33,594 nt of DNA from positions 64,001 through 97,594 of the forward strand of contig NW_023365722.1 in the NCBI RefSeq assembly GCF_000003815.2, written 5' to 3'. Below, one piece after another: positions 20,501-31,900 of this stretch. The number at the start of each line of letters is the position of its first letter. Positions within the stretch are counted from its first letter, which is position 1. The notes below the pieces were generated by a model, which saw only the letters and a program-made list of their open reading frames with translations, did no database searches and had not been told where the DNA came from. The position numbers and the translations under genes are program-made. This DNA is from Branchiostoma floridae (taxonomy: Eukaryota > Chordata > Leptocardii > Amphioxiformes > Branchiostomatidae).

Positions 20501-22768
20501 TCACTGGTCACTAACTGTAGATTTAGTGTAGATTTTGGATTCAGTGACGGCCTGAAACTGCCCAACCACTTTGTACAGAGAATTCGGCTGTGAGACAATT
20601 GACCCTGTGCCGTAAGACATATTACTAGCATCCTGTGATTCGCTGATGTCATTAAAATGATTCTGCTCATTCTGATCATGATCGTTACTATTGCCTATCA
20701 CTGTAGATGTTTTGTCATCTGTTGGTGTTCCCACACCTGCGTACATAGGATTTGAGGCAGCCAGCACGTTATCATGTGATGGATTTTCAACTTTTAGAGT
20801 TTGATTCTCGGACTGGCAATGCCCTATCTGGCCATGAACGTTGGTAATTTTAGTATTTGTTATTGTGTTAGACCCAGTGATGGCCTGAGACTGGCCCTGC
20901 CCAATTTTCTCATTGTCAATGTCTTCATACTGGTGATCATTCACAATGGCCGTTACAGAAACTGTTTCGTTTGTTTTGCTACCAACAACATCGGGATTTA
21001 CTCCTAAAGGAGGATGTCTTGACCTCCTCTTGTACCAGGCAGTAAGAATGACGGTACCGATCAGGATAAGCCCAGCTAAAGAGGCGAAGACAGACCCAAT
21101 GACAACAGGTAGGGGGAAACTGGGAGCTGTTTCATGGGGAATGCTGCTTTCTGGTAAGGTTACCATGTTATGGTTAGAGTTTCCTTTGATATTAACAATT
21201 AGTTCGGATATGATCGGATCTTCGCATACCAATTCTTCAGGATTGACATCTGCAAGCTTCTGTCCCTGGAATTTAGAGGGTTGGGCACACCTTATTTGGT
21301 CTTTAAATGAAGGGAATTTGGTAGTGTTCAGCCTAAAGGGAACCATCTTGCAGTCACATTGCCAATGGTTTTGATCAAGTTTAATGGTATGAATAGATGG
21401 GGACAATCCATAAACTAAAGGGGGAATGGTAGACATCTTGTTTGACCGAAGATTCAAAAGCCGGAGTTCTGTCAGATTTGCGAATGCATCAGAATGGATG
21501 CTAGTTATTCTGTTGAAGCACAGGTACAGCTTTTGCAGCTGGGGTATCTTTGAAAATACACCTGACTGAATTATTGTTATGTTGTTGTTTCGCAACTCCA
21601 AGAGTCGCAGCCTGGGTAGATTTGCAAAGAAACCAGGCTGAATTTCAGTTATCTGGTTAAAGTTTAGACTCAATTCTTCCAGCTGGGGCAAATTGGCAAA
21701 TACACCGGACTGAATCTTTGTGATCTTGTTACCATCCAGGTCCAACAATTTGAGCTCGGAGAGATTTGCCAGTACGCCAGGCTCAATTGTTTTAATCTTG
21801 TTTTTGCTGAGTTCCAATTCTTGCAGATGGAGCAGATTTGCAAATAAATCATGTGTGATATTTGCAATCTGGTTCGAACCCAGGTGCAACTCTTGTAGCT
21901 GGAGTAAATTTGCGAAAGTATTTGCATGGATCTTTATAATCTGGTTGTTTTCCAGGTCCAATATTTCAAGCTTTGGTAGATGTGCAAATACGCCTGGCCC
22001 AATCATTGTTATATTGTTGTTTAACAGCTCCAAAAATTCGAGCTTGGGTAAATTTGCAAATGAATCAGGGTGAATATCTGTTATCTGGTTGGAGGATAGG
22101 TACAACGATTGAAGCTGGGGCATAGATGCAAATATGCTTGCTTCAATCTTTGCAATGTTGTTGTTTCTCAGGTTTAACAGTTTCAGTTGAGCTAAATTTG
22201 CAAAGAGGCCAGAATGAATTGTTGTTATCTGATTATTTGGCAGGTATAACTTTTGGAGCCTGTGTAGATTTGTAAATACTTCAGGTGGAATCATTGATAT
22301 CTGGTTGTAGTATAGACACAGTACTTCGAGCCTGGATTGCTTTTCAAACGTACCAGACTCGATCGTCATTATCTTGTTTGAAGACAGGGACAGCGTTTGG
22401 AGCTTAGGTAAATTAGAAAATGTACCAGGATGGATGCTAGTTATTTTGTTGTTTTGTAAGGACAGATCTTGCAGCTTGAGTAGTTTGGGGAAATAATCAA
22501 CAAAGGCAATACGATTGTTTGTCAACCACAACTGAATCAAATTTGTATACCGTAGAAGCTTAGATCGATTTACAGTTGTAATGAGATTGTTTTGTAACCA
22601 CAATTTAGAAATGGATTTCGGACGCCGGAGGTTCTGAGGGATGCTGGTAAGGCCCTGGTTGGTGCAGTCACAGCGTGATGATGCACAGCTGCAACCAGCT
22701 TCTGACATGTTGGGCTCCTTCAGGATGATGAGAAGGAATATCAGCAGGTGTCGTAGCTTTCTTCCCAT
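20501..22768 (-). CDS. Single-pass membrane leucine-rich-repeat receptor-like protein, 755 aa
   Basis: The frame extends 36 codons further upstream, but a good acceptor (ttctgtttgcag) ends six bases before the ATG at 22768. I therefore start at MGRKLRHLL. Residues 5-16 are a hydrophobic signal peptide core. A Cys-rich LRR N-cap follows (C26, C28, C33, C35). About 17 repeats of 24 residues run to about 470, with the pattern LxxLxLxxNxIxxIxxGxFxNLPx. A C-terminal cap has CDCK and two later Cys. A membrane helix spans about 553-577, followed by WYKRRSR and a 178-residue cytoplasmic tail. The tail has Tyr motifs YEDI, YAGV and LYKVV; the last, with Ser at -2, fits an ITIM-like S-x-Y-x-x-V. No TIR, Ig or kinase domain is present. 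A surface receptor or adhesion role is likely, and the ligand is unknown. The whole coding region is one exon. Confidence 0.92.
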   Translation of the reverse strand: MGRKLRHLLIFLLIILKEPNMSEAGCSCASSRCDCTNQGLTSIPQNLRRPKSISKLWLQNNLITTVNRSKLLRYTNLIQLWLTNNRIAFVDYFPKLLKLQDLSLQNNKITSIHPGTFSNLPKLQTLSLSSNKIMTIESGTFEKQSRLEVLCLYYNQISMIPPEVFTNLHRLQKLYLPNNQITTIHSGLFANLAQLKLLNLRNNNIAKIEASIFASMPQLQSLYLSSNQITDIHPDSFANLPKLEFLELLNNNITMIGPGVFAHLPKLEILDLENNQIIKIHANTFANLLQLQELHLGSNQIANITHDLFANLLHLQELELSKNKIKTIEPGVLANLSELKLLDLDGNKITKIQSGVFANLPQLEELSLNFNQITEIQPGFFANLPRLRLLELRNNNITIIQSGVFSKIPQLQKLYLCFNRITSIHSDAFANLTELRLLNLRSNKMSTIPPLVYGLSPSIHTIKLDQNHWQCDCKMVPFRLNTTKFPSFKDQIRCAQPSKFQGQKLADVNPEELVCEDPIISELIVNIKGNSNHNMVTLPESSIPHETAPSFPLPVVIGSVFASLAGLILIGTVILTAWYKRRSRHPPLGVNPDVVGSKTNETVSVTAIVNDHQYEDIDNEKIGQGQSQAITGSNTITNTKITNVHGQIGHCQSENQTLKVENPSHDNVLAASNPMYAGVGTPTDDKTSTVIGNSNDHDQNEQNHFNDISESQDASNMSYGTGSIVSQPNSLYKVVGQFQAVTESKIYTKSTVSDQ

Positions 22769-23928
22769 GGTGTCCTGCAAACAGAACATGTATCTTCTTA
22801 TAATTATTAAAACTACACCTACTGTACATGAACTGTCTGTAGCCGCCACGCACCAACTTATGATGCAAGCGAACAATTGCTTGATTGTCTTGGATCTCTA
22901 TAACCGGAAAACCATGGTAAATCATCGCATGAAAGATTATCTGTGTTACTAAAGGGCATTCTGAAGAAAAAAAAGATAGCAACTTATCTAACCAACACTT
23001 CAAATCAATTCAGATTTACCACAATTTCCTGCATAAAAACGTCTACTGCTATTTCCTGAACGTGAAGATAGAGCCACGTGATTTCAGCAATACTTCCTAA
23101 GACAGGGGGCGACACATGTTACCTGGAACTTACGACCCGTTGCCGTAGTCACATGGCTTTAACGTTAACATTAGTTCAGTCTTCTTTCTCATGTATAAAA
23201 GCAGCACCCAGTGAGTAACGCGTGTACGTTGGCATCCACATTCTTTGTAGCATTGATAAAGAAATGACTTATAATGGGAAACATTTTGTTCACACAAGAC
23301 TAAAAATCTTCCCAACATTGTCCTCCCAGACGTCGTTTACTTTCTAACCCATATGGCAAAGAACTAAGGCCTTGAATTTGTGTTGGTGAAAATAAAATAT
23401 TTCAGAACTGTTCCAAATGTTCTGTTTGATGTTTCAGAAATAATTTGTCTTACCCTTTTCCCCTGCGCTCTTTGGACACGTGTTTTGAGCTCGTTTGTTC
23501 CTTAGCAATTTGCAACAAACAGCTGTAAATTACCATTACTGATATGGTTGTGTTGATTGTCTGATTCTGGCTGTTTGAATGTTAATATTAATGTTGTTTA
23601 CTCATTGTGCTGAAATGTTATGACTGCATATAAGAAATAGACATAATGATAGAAATCTACAACACCCTTTAACAAGATATATACGATTATTTCTGAAATA
23701 TCATTACAAGCATTCGTTATACGACTTTGTTAACATATCATGATCCTGTAAGCTTAAATGAGATAAGTGCAGATAAACTCTTGCTAATTATTATTAACAA
23801 TAATACTTAAAACATTTAAATAGATTGTGGCGTGGTCAATCTGAATTTTCTAGTTCTGGCAGAATGTCTCCTACATAGTATGACGTCACAAAATGAATAA
23901 TTAAAGGTGCAGCGCCTTTATTTCCCTA
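22769..23928. other. 5' flank of the LRR gene with a candidate 5' UTR donor at 23134
   Basis: The acceptor in front of the LRR start implies a non-coding exon to the right. The best minus-strand donor is cgggtc|GTAAGT at 23134/23133, which gives an intron of about 360 bases. The start of that exon is not determinable. No other gene is seen here. Confidence 0.3.
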
Positions 23929-24177
23929 CCCTGGGAGCCAGCTGGGATCGGGCAGCTAGGGCAGTTTATTCGGTGACCCAAGACAGTCAGACCCGCCGAT
24001 CTCCTATTAGCGCCCCGGGAGTTTAAGCGCGATGAGGTCCACCTGCCCTTATCCAAGGATAGCGATAACTCCTTCAGGCTTTAACTCCCCAGAGCGCTTA
24101 TGTGAGATCGGCGGGCTGACTGCCTTGGCTCCCCGAACAAAACTCGCTAGCTACCCGGTCCTGGCTAGCTCCCAGGG
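23929..24177. mobile_element. 249-bp foldback MITE flanked by TA
   Basis: The left arm begins ccctgggagccagc, and the right arm, reverse complemented, begins ccctgggagctagc. The match continues imperfectly for about 100 bases through cagtcag-cccgccgatctc and gcgc-gggagtttaa, so the element is nearly all stem. TA flanks both sides (23927-23928 and 24178-24179). It is markedly GC-richer than its surroundings. No coding capacity. Confidence 0.8.
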
Positions 24178-24179
24178 TA

Positions 24180-25145
24180 TTATTCGGAACTAACATCATC
24201 TCCAACTAGGAGTTATTTATCATTAGTGTGGACAATTATGTATCTTTGATTTGACTTGAGTTACTCGGCTGTATAAAGAGACATACATAACTACTTAACT
24301 AGCCAGAGCCTATTTTACAGCGCTAGGTCTAGCAACTACACAACATACAATAAACAATATAATCGGTTACAACGCACAGTAAATGCTGGTAATTTACGTA
24401 TACTAGCTTACTCAAATAATGAAATACAGGGAATCACTTTTAATACGGAGACAGTCTGCGTTAATTTCAAAGCCTATCATGATTGTGTACTATCTCTTCT
24501 AAAGCAAAATACAAGGCCATCAATGTAAAATCTATTTGGCATGTATATGTATCCCTGCTTACAGCCAGGAAACTTCCGAACGGCAAACGCTAACATCTGC
24601 TCGAATTATTAAATTCTCATTAAGGTATGGATGTACTCATTGTAGACACGCTAAATATTCTTTGACAATAATCTTCGGACAGATACATACCTTTCAAGCC
24701 AGTCGGAATAACTCCAAGTGATTTTGGGGGGTAAGGAATCATAGAGTGTGCTTGGTAACCTCACTTACTCACTCAGTTCGGTCACCGTTTGCTGAAAATG
24801 TTATTGTGAAACGTTATTCTTTTATTCAACACAAGATTAGTCGTGCGTACAAGGGGGTTGGGGTGGGGCATTGATTGTCTGAGGCTTGCTTTTTGATTTA
24901 TATCAAAATCATAAGAATCTTATTGTTCGAGAAATATGTTTATTTGATTTTATACGTACGCAGGCGCAATGCAAACTAGCTGCACTAAACATGTTTTATG
25001 TATACCATCGTCGTCGATCGTTAAAAATGTGCTGAAGAATCGAATCCTAAAAACAATGTGACAGTGAATTGCAAAAGTCGACGTTACGTCAGTGACAGGA
25101 TAGAAAGAGGGGTTCATAGTTGGTAGAATTGGTCATTGATAACCT
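24180..25145. other. Intergenic DNA, nothing recognised
   Basis: Short frames only, no splice-supported exon, no RNA gene. A few low-complexity T runs occur. Confidence 0.4.
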
Positions 25146-25149
25146 TATC

Positions 25150-25620
25150 TTTTTTTTTATTGGTACATATATAAGACAAGACACAGTGGTAAATGAACTC
25201 TAGCAAAGCTAATATTAACATTACCACTAGGACATTTGAAAATAAAATAAACAAAGGACAAAACAATGTGAGATCAAATTAAATAGTAGTACAGCAGTGG
25301 GGTGACGGATCCAACAAATAAATATATATATATACATACAAGATTTTAAAGGAAAATATTCAATCAGTTTGAAAACGGTTGGTCTGGAGTATGTATGTCT
25401 GTGCAAGTTGCATAATATGGGTATTTGTTTCTGTTGGTAAAGTGGGTGAACCCCTGAGTAAAAGTTGAGTTAAGACTGGGTCAGACGTAGTTTTCAAATC
25501 AAGGGTTAAAAGGTCTTGAAGATTGCAGAGAAGGGTTATCTGACAGCTGACTGGCCTCTTATATGATGTCTGACGTTTCCTGTGTGCAGTTATGCATGTA
25601 ATATGCTAAGCACATGACAT
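25150..25620 (-). mobile_element. Probable 3' end of a non-LTR retrotransposon
   Basis: Read on the minus strand from about 25605 to 25370, an open frame reads HRKRQTSYKRPV, then LLTLDLKTTSDPVLTQLLL and a stop after TNRFQTD. This resembles the helical tail found after the Cys-His motif of LINE reverse transcriptase proteins (repeated short Leu-rich stretches ending in R-F). A 3' UTR and an AATAAAAAAAA tail follow at about 25160-25150. No catalytic part is present. The assignment rests on a loose pattern. Confidence 0.4.
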
Positions 25621-25862
25621 TTTGAACTTTGAGCTTTTGAACTTTGTGTTTTCTGTCACAATGGCATTGTTGCAACTGGCACTGGCCGCGCTAACACTTG
25701 CAAATTTGCAAATAATTGGCCTTTCATAGCAGTTTCAAGTATAGGGAGAACGATTGACGTACCATTTCGCCCGTCCTAATCGAAGCTACCATAAGGTCAT
25801 CATCATATCACTCCGCGCCAGATCTAGAGGCAAAAAACAACAACAACAACAAAAAAAACATC

Positions 25863-26222
25863 ATGAAAACCCATTCATCCCTTAACTTAAGGCTTCTTCA
25901 CTCTCTTGTTTCAAAGTCTGCAACTAAATCGTCACCTGCTGTTCTAAAGGAAGTTGCTAGGGGTTCCAAAGTTATGACACGTCTCCGCAACAACAAGATC
26001 TATCTGCCAACCAAAAATCGTGACCACAGCCTGTCTAGAACACGAGATAAAAAGTGTTGCAGTTCCAGAACAAGCCGCTAGTGGGCCCAAAATTTAAATA
26101 TTCTGAGGTATTACCTAGATTCATGTACCAAATGTCAAGACAATCAGTCCAGGTATTCTTGAGTTATCGTGTTAACGTTTACAGACGGACAGACACAGAA
26201 AAATAAGCTTCTAGCGAAGGTA
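25863..26222 (+). repeat. Dispersed repeat copy (gcgaaggtaa-ending family)
   Basis: Related to the units at 4283-4560. Shared landmarks are agttcc-aa-aagccgctag-ggg, aaaaatc-tgaccacagc-tgtc-agaacacgag, an attcttgagttatcgtg block, acagacggacagacac, and the end gcgaaggtaa. The 72-codon frame within it is not kept in the other copies. Confidence 0.7.
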
Positions 26223-27524
26223 ACAACTTCGTCATTGTTTATCGCGAAGTCCGAAGTACAAACGTCATGTGCCATATCTAAACCATGACGTACAGGTAAA
26301 AGTAGCAGGGGAACACCCTACTCGGTCCAGCTGTTATTATTATTATATTCTTAAGTCACTACCCGGTTATATTTTAACTCAGACATTATTGACATTGCCC
26401 CTTTGTAGCCCCTTCGACGTACCTTACAAGCTCACAACACCGCCCACATACGGCATTTTCAGGTGAGAACAAGTGCGCAGTACAGCTACAAGTGAGTGAG
26501 TCAAGATGTTTTATGCAGAAGAATGTAATGTAGATAAAAAATACGTAGAGGTGCGGTTTATGGGGATATCTCAGTGGACTGCAGTTTATTGGCATCGTTG
26601 CTGTGTTCTAAATAGATGTGTGTTACCCTTGACTTTATAATTGAACTATAATGTAAAAGCCTACAAGTATGACTAATAGACAGCAAACGTACAAATCTTA
26701 AAAAAAGTCGTATTTTATCCATGAAATTTGTTGGGTGTGAAATCTTTCGGCCACAGCGACACCAACTTACCCAGCTTCCGCGAGATAACCTCATTAAGTT
26801 TTACTTGGCATGAAATATTTAGCGCCTTGTCTTAAAACTTGATTTGACTTAAGGTATAGAAATATAGTTCGCTCCTACGTCGAGGAAGTATTATAGAAAA
26901 TAGTATCAAATGAGATTATACATGATATCATTATTGGCACTGAAGGGGTATATGACAAGACTTGTTAGAGGTCTGAAATGTGCTATTTCAAAGGGTAGTC
27001 CGAGTCACTCAGCTGGGACATTGTTGATTGATTTTATGACATTTTTTGTTTCATTACTTTAATTTCGTGGGACAAAAATGAAGCAAGTTGCACATGTCTA
27101 ATTGGTAAAAACTCCTTTATTTGATAAGAAAAGAAGTTGTCGGCGATTCCACATTTTATAGCATACTCCCTTCCTCGGCAAACTCCCTTTCCTGGCACAA
27201 GAAAACCTAGCCAACCTTGAAAATCGCGAACGAACGCCCCCCCCCCCCAAATAAAAACCAGCCGGAGTCTATGTTGTAACTCTCCACTTGCGCAACGAAC
27301 GATGCACGAAAAACGTGGCGGACGTGGCCTCCCAAGAAAACGTACGGACAAAAACCAGGTTAGCCGGTTTGTGACCTGATGTTTATCGATTAATTTGGGA
27401 GAGCTTCAGATTGCTTGTGATCAGAACTGTACCTTTGCCCTTGTTGTTGACATTCGTCTGGTCAAAGTACAGAGACCGCGGTGCAATCAGTTGATCTGCC
27501 ACATTTTCACGTCACCACAGAGAG
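26223..27524. other. Upstream flank of the repeat-domain gene
   Basis: No exon with splice support was found. It contains a run of C (27238-27248) and a small inverted repeat, acgtcatg and catgacgt, at 26262-26291. The transcription start of the downstream gene should lie in its right part, but no TATA box is evident. Confidence 0.35.
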
Positions 27525-28693
27525 ATGTCGGCTTCACCGGACAACAGCAAGCTGTTTCCTCGGGACAAGACGACTGACGATCCGACGAAATACACCTGGG
27601 CACTCCGGTGCGACCACAAGAGCAACCACCAAGGTGAGATGTCGTCCTGGCCAAAGAGCGAAGAGCTGCTCTCTAGATCTCGTAACAGGTCGGATCACGG
27701 CCTGACGAAAGAAGCCTGGGCCACCCGATGCGACCCCGGGGGCAACGACCAAGGTGGTGACCAGAACAACGAACAGGGCGACACCACACAGCAACACAAT
27801 CACCAAATAGAGATGTCGTCCTGGCCAGAGAGCGGAAAGCTGCTCCCTCGGGACAGGTCAGCTCACGGCCCGAGTAAAACAGCCTGGGCTTCCCGAAGGG
27901 ACGACCAGAGTGTCGACCAGAGTGCTACCGTGCAGCAGTACAACAACCAGGCTGACCAGGGAGAGATGTCGTCCTGGCCAAAGAGCGAAGAGCTGCTCCC
28001 TCGGGACAGGTCAGCTCACGGCCCGAGTAAAACAGCCTGGGCTTCCCGAAGGGACGACCAGAGTGTCGACCAGAGGGCTCCCGCGCAGCAGTGCAACAAC
28101 CAGGCTGACCAGGGAGAGATGTCGTCCTGGCCAAAGAGCGAAGAGCTGCTCCCTCGGCACAGGCTGGCTTACGGCCCGACTAAAACAGCCTGGGCTTCCC
28201 GACGGGACGACCAGAGTGTGGACCAGAGCAACCATTATAACGACCCCGCACCCCGGCATGAACATCAGAAAGAGATGTCGTCCTCACCAAACAACGAAAA
28301 GCATGTCCCTCGGGACAGGCCGAATGACGGCCCGACTAACATGGCCTGGGCCTCCCGGTACGACGACAATCTGCTGCCTCCTGGTGACTTACCCGAGCAG
28401 ACACGGAGCAGAGGGCAGAAACCTAAACAAAAGACCCTAACGGCTGCGACAGGTGACAAAGGCCAAATACAGGTAATTTATTGAACCACTGTTACTATGT
28501 TTGATTAGAGATCTATGATATTATCATATATGTTCTGTCTCTGCTGTGACCTATACTTAGCGCGGTTGGGCGAAATGTGCAACAAAGGTCTTCATTCATT
28601 TATTCTTAAGGAGTAGGGGTGTGTGTATTGTTACCTTACCGTCAAAAAATCGAAGCATTCTTTGGGGCTCATTTCTTTCTGTCTCTGCGACTC

Positions 28694-28724
<31 letters not shown>

Positions 28725-28774
28725 GACTGACTGCCTGTCTGTCTGGTCTGACTTCCTGTCTGTCTGACTGTCTC

Positions 28775-28809
<35 letters not shown>

Positions 28810-28876
28810 GCCTGTCTGCCTGCCTGTCTGGTCTGACTTCCTGTCTGTCTGTCTGTCTATCTCTCTGTCTGTCTGC

Positions 28877-28910
<34 letters not shown>

Positions 28911-31900
28911 CTTTATCTCTCTCTGTCTCTCTGTCTGCCTGCCTGTCTGTCTGTCTGTCTGTCTGTCTGTCTGACTGACTATCTGTCAGGTTGTCTGTTT
29001 GCCTGCCTGCTTGTCTGTCTGCCTGCCTGTCTGTCTGGTCTGACTGCCTGTCTGTTTGTTTTAATGTCTGTCTGTCTGTCTCTCTGTCTATCTGTTTGTC
29101 TGTCTGCCTGCCTGTCTGGTCTGCCTGCCTGTCTGTTTGTTTTAATGTCTGTCTGTCTGTCTCTCTGTCTATCTGTTTGTCTGTCTGCCTGCCTGTCTGG
29201 TCTGACTGCCTGTCTGTTTGTTTTAATGTCTGTCTGTCTGTCTCTCTGTTTATCTGTTTGTCTGTCTGCCTGCCTGTCTGTCTGGTCTGACTGCCTGTCT
29301 GTTTGTTTTAATGTCTGTCAGTCTGTCTCTCTGTCTATCTGTTTGTCTGCCTGCCTGAGTGTCTGCCTGATTGTCTGTCTGTCTGTCTGACTGTCTGTCT
29401 GTCTGTCGGTCGGTCTGTCAGTCTGCAACCGGTGTGTCATCCTCTCTTATCACTAGTTACGTACAGGTATAGCTAGACAAGTCTGTATATAAATCAAACC
29501 TATTCTCTCCCTTAGCTTGTGCTTACGGCATTAATTCATCATCATCATTCCTTCGGTGCAAACCTTGAACGTTTAACTTAATTATTTCGTTTACTTATTG
29601 TCTTAGACGGGAGAAGCTCAGAATGTTAACAAAGGAAGTGGCGACGAAGGCTCCTCCAAAGACACCGAACAACAAACTGGCCACACTGATGATCAGCACA
29701 GGTGGGTTCTACTTACAGTCATTTTCCTGTCCACAGTTGTTTTCCTGCCACTAAAACTGGACTGTGCCAAATACCACCAAATTGAGGAAGGCATTTTCAA
29801 AGTATCGCAATCAGGCGCAAAATTATATTGGCGCAAATTCGTCGTCTAGAGTCCATTCCAAGACACCATGAGGGTTTTTAGGCGATATTTATAATTAGTC
29901 TGAATTATTTTGAATAAAAGAATATCTGAGCCACAATAATTAAATTATTTTCAAAAAAATGACTAAGAAAATACTCATTTATTTGAATTTCTTTGAATAT
30001 TTTAGAAACATTTTGAAAGTAACTATACAAGAATATCTTTATTTAGAATAATTGTGAAACCTCTCTGTGATTATTTCACATTTACAAATATTTACAAAAA
30101 ATGGTAAACCTGGCCAAATGGTAAAATTAGTTTATTGCCCCCATAAAAGTAATCCCTATTGTTGCATCTGTATATTTTTAGACTTCACAGCTGGGCACTG
30201 GTGGATCCTTTGTGGTGGGCCATTGTTGCATGGCACCCAACCATACTTAGCAAGGATGTGTGAATTACTATCTACCCAGCCCACTGACCCATTTACAAAA
30301 AATGGTAGAAAATGGTAAATAATGGTAGAATGCTGTTATCATTATTTAGAAACCATTAGAAGTATCCAATTCCACACCATGAATATTTCCAAAGTTTTAC
30401 AGGACCAGGGAAATATTCATAAAGTTGAAACAGTGTTAAAAATATTTCTGAAGTATCAAATGTCCTAGACATATAATTACAAAAATTTAAAATCAATTCT
30501 AAACAATGGCAACAAACATCCGCATGGTGTCTTGGAATGGACTCTAAAGCAGATTTAAAAAATAACAAATAAAAAAAATCATAATCCTCAAGGCGTCGGG
30601 CGTGGCCTTACTGGTAAAGCGTTCGGCTCGGAATCTAGAGGTCCTGAGTTCGATCCCAGCCGTGCCCCCGACGTTGTGCCCTTGGGAGAGGCACTTTACA
30701 CGACCTTACTCACTTCACCCAGTTGAAAAATGGGTGCCCGACTTCGGCCGGGGAGGTAAAAGATTACCTTTACCATCTGTCTGTACCGTATATATGGCAC
30801 TGTTAAAATAAGTTACAAAAAAACTTGAGTGCAGTGCCACATTGTCTTCGTCTGCCCAAAACCAAATAGTAAAAAAATTGATGGAAAAAGGCACAATGGG
30901 GAACATAAATCTTTCAATGCAAATCTCTTTTTTATGAATTTTCAATTCAGTAGCAACACTGTGATTTCTAACAAATCATATATCTTGTATGGAAACGGTT
31001 ATATTTTAGTCGCGGCCATTTTGTTTGACTCGTCTGGATTTTTATACGCCATTGCGATGTGAACGCAAAAGAAAATTGGTGCAAAAGTCGCGATGTTGGT
31101 GCAATATGTTTAGTAAGGTACCCGGAAGTAAAAGAGACGATAGCATTATCATTTTAATGGCGACATGCAGTCGGCATCACTCTTATTCATGTATTATTGC
31201 TGTTGTTTTCATTGCTATTTATTTGTATCTTGGTGGAAACTTTATACTAACAACTACAGTAGTAGTTTTTTAGGGTAAGTCCCTATATTAATTCGTGTTG
31301 GAAAGAAAGTTTAGCAGTTCCATAACTACAGTAGTAGTACAGCAGACCTAAAGATTATAACACAAGAATCTTATACACGTACAAGAATGAAGAAAAATGT
31401 TGACACAAGCAATAGTTCTAATGTGTTACCTTTTCTCAACCTTTTCTCAAAGGCATTTCACCGTTGAAGAGAAGGAAGCGCCATTTTCAAGTCACAGAGA
31501 ACAGTCCAAGTCGGAAGAAACCGAGAAAACCATATCCTTGGATTCAATTGATAAACATGTAAGTAGATATTTTTTTTATTTCATTTATCATAAAAAATAT
31601 AAGTACAAGTAACAAGAGTCTTTGTCCACAACTTGTACACAGACGTTTTGGTGACCTTCTGTCACATTCCTCTTCTAAATGGTTCGAATTGCACTGCAAC
31701 ACAGGTGTCGCTGCTTACAGATGCAGTTCCAAGCATAAAGTATTTACATAGAATAGAATAGAATAGAATAACTTTATTGCGCAACAATTGTAACAGTTAC
31801 AATGTATGGCAATGTGAACAACTATATACTAATACAAATAACTAACAACTAATGTAATATAATATAACAGTATAAACAATCTAGTGAGTATCATAAAGCA

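Noticed and set aside
20946-21374. 142-codon plus-strand frame
   Set aside because: It is antisense to the LRR protein, with no recognisable motif.
23193-23200. tataaaag on the plus strand as a TATA box
   Set aside because: No plus-strand gene follows within range; probably chance in AT-rich DNA.
27910-28440. 176-codon plus-strand frame overlapping the repeat exon, and several minus-strand frames there
   Set aside because: The 153-bp unit is a multiple of three, so any frame open in one unit stays open in all. Only the frame starting at 27525 links to the splice donor and later exons in phase.
28991-29390. Cys/Leu/Ser/Val-rich frames of about 100 codons
   Set aside because: They are direct translations of the (CTGT)n tract.
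30598-30667. Functional tRNA gene
   Set aside because: T-stem mismatch, imperfect A box and an attached conserved body make a SINE head the better reading.
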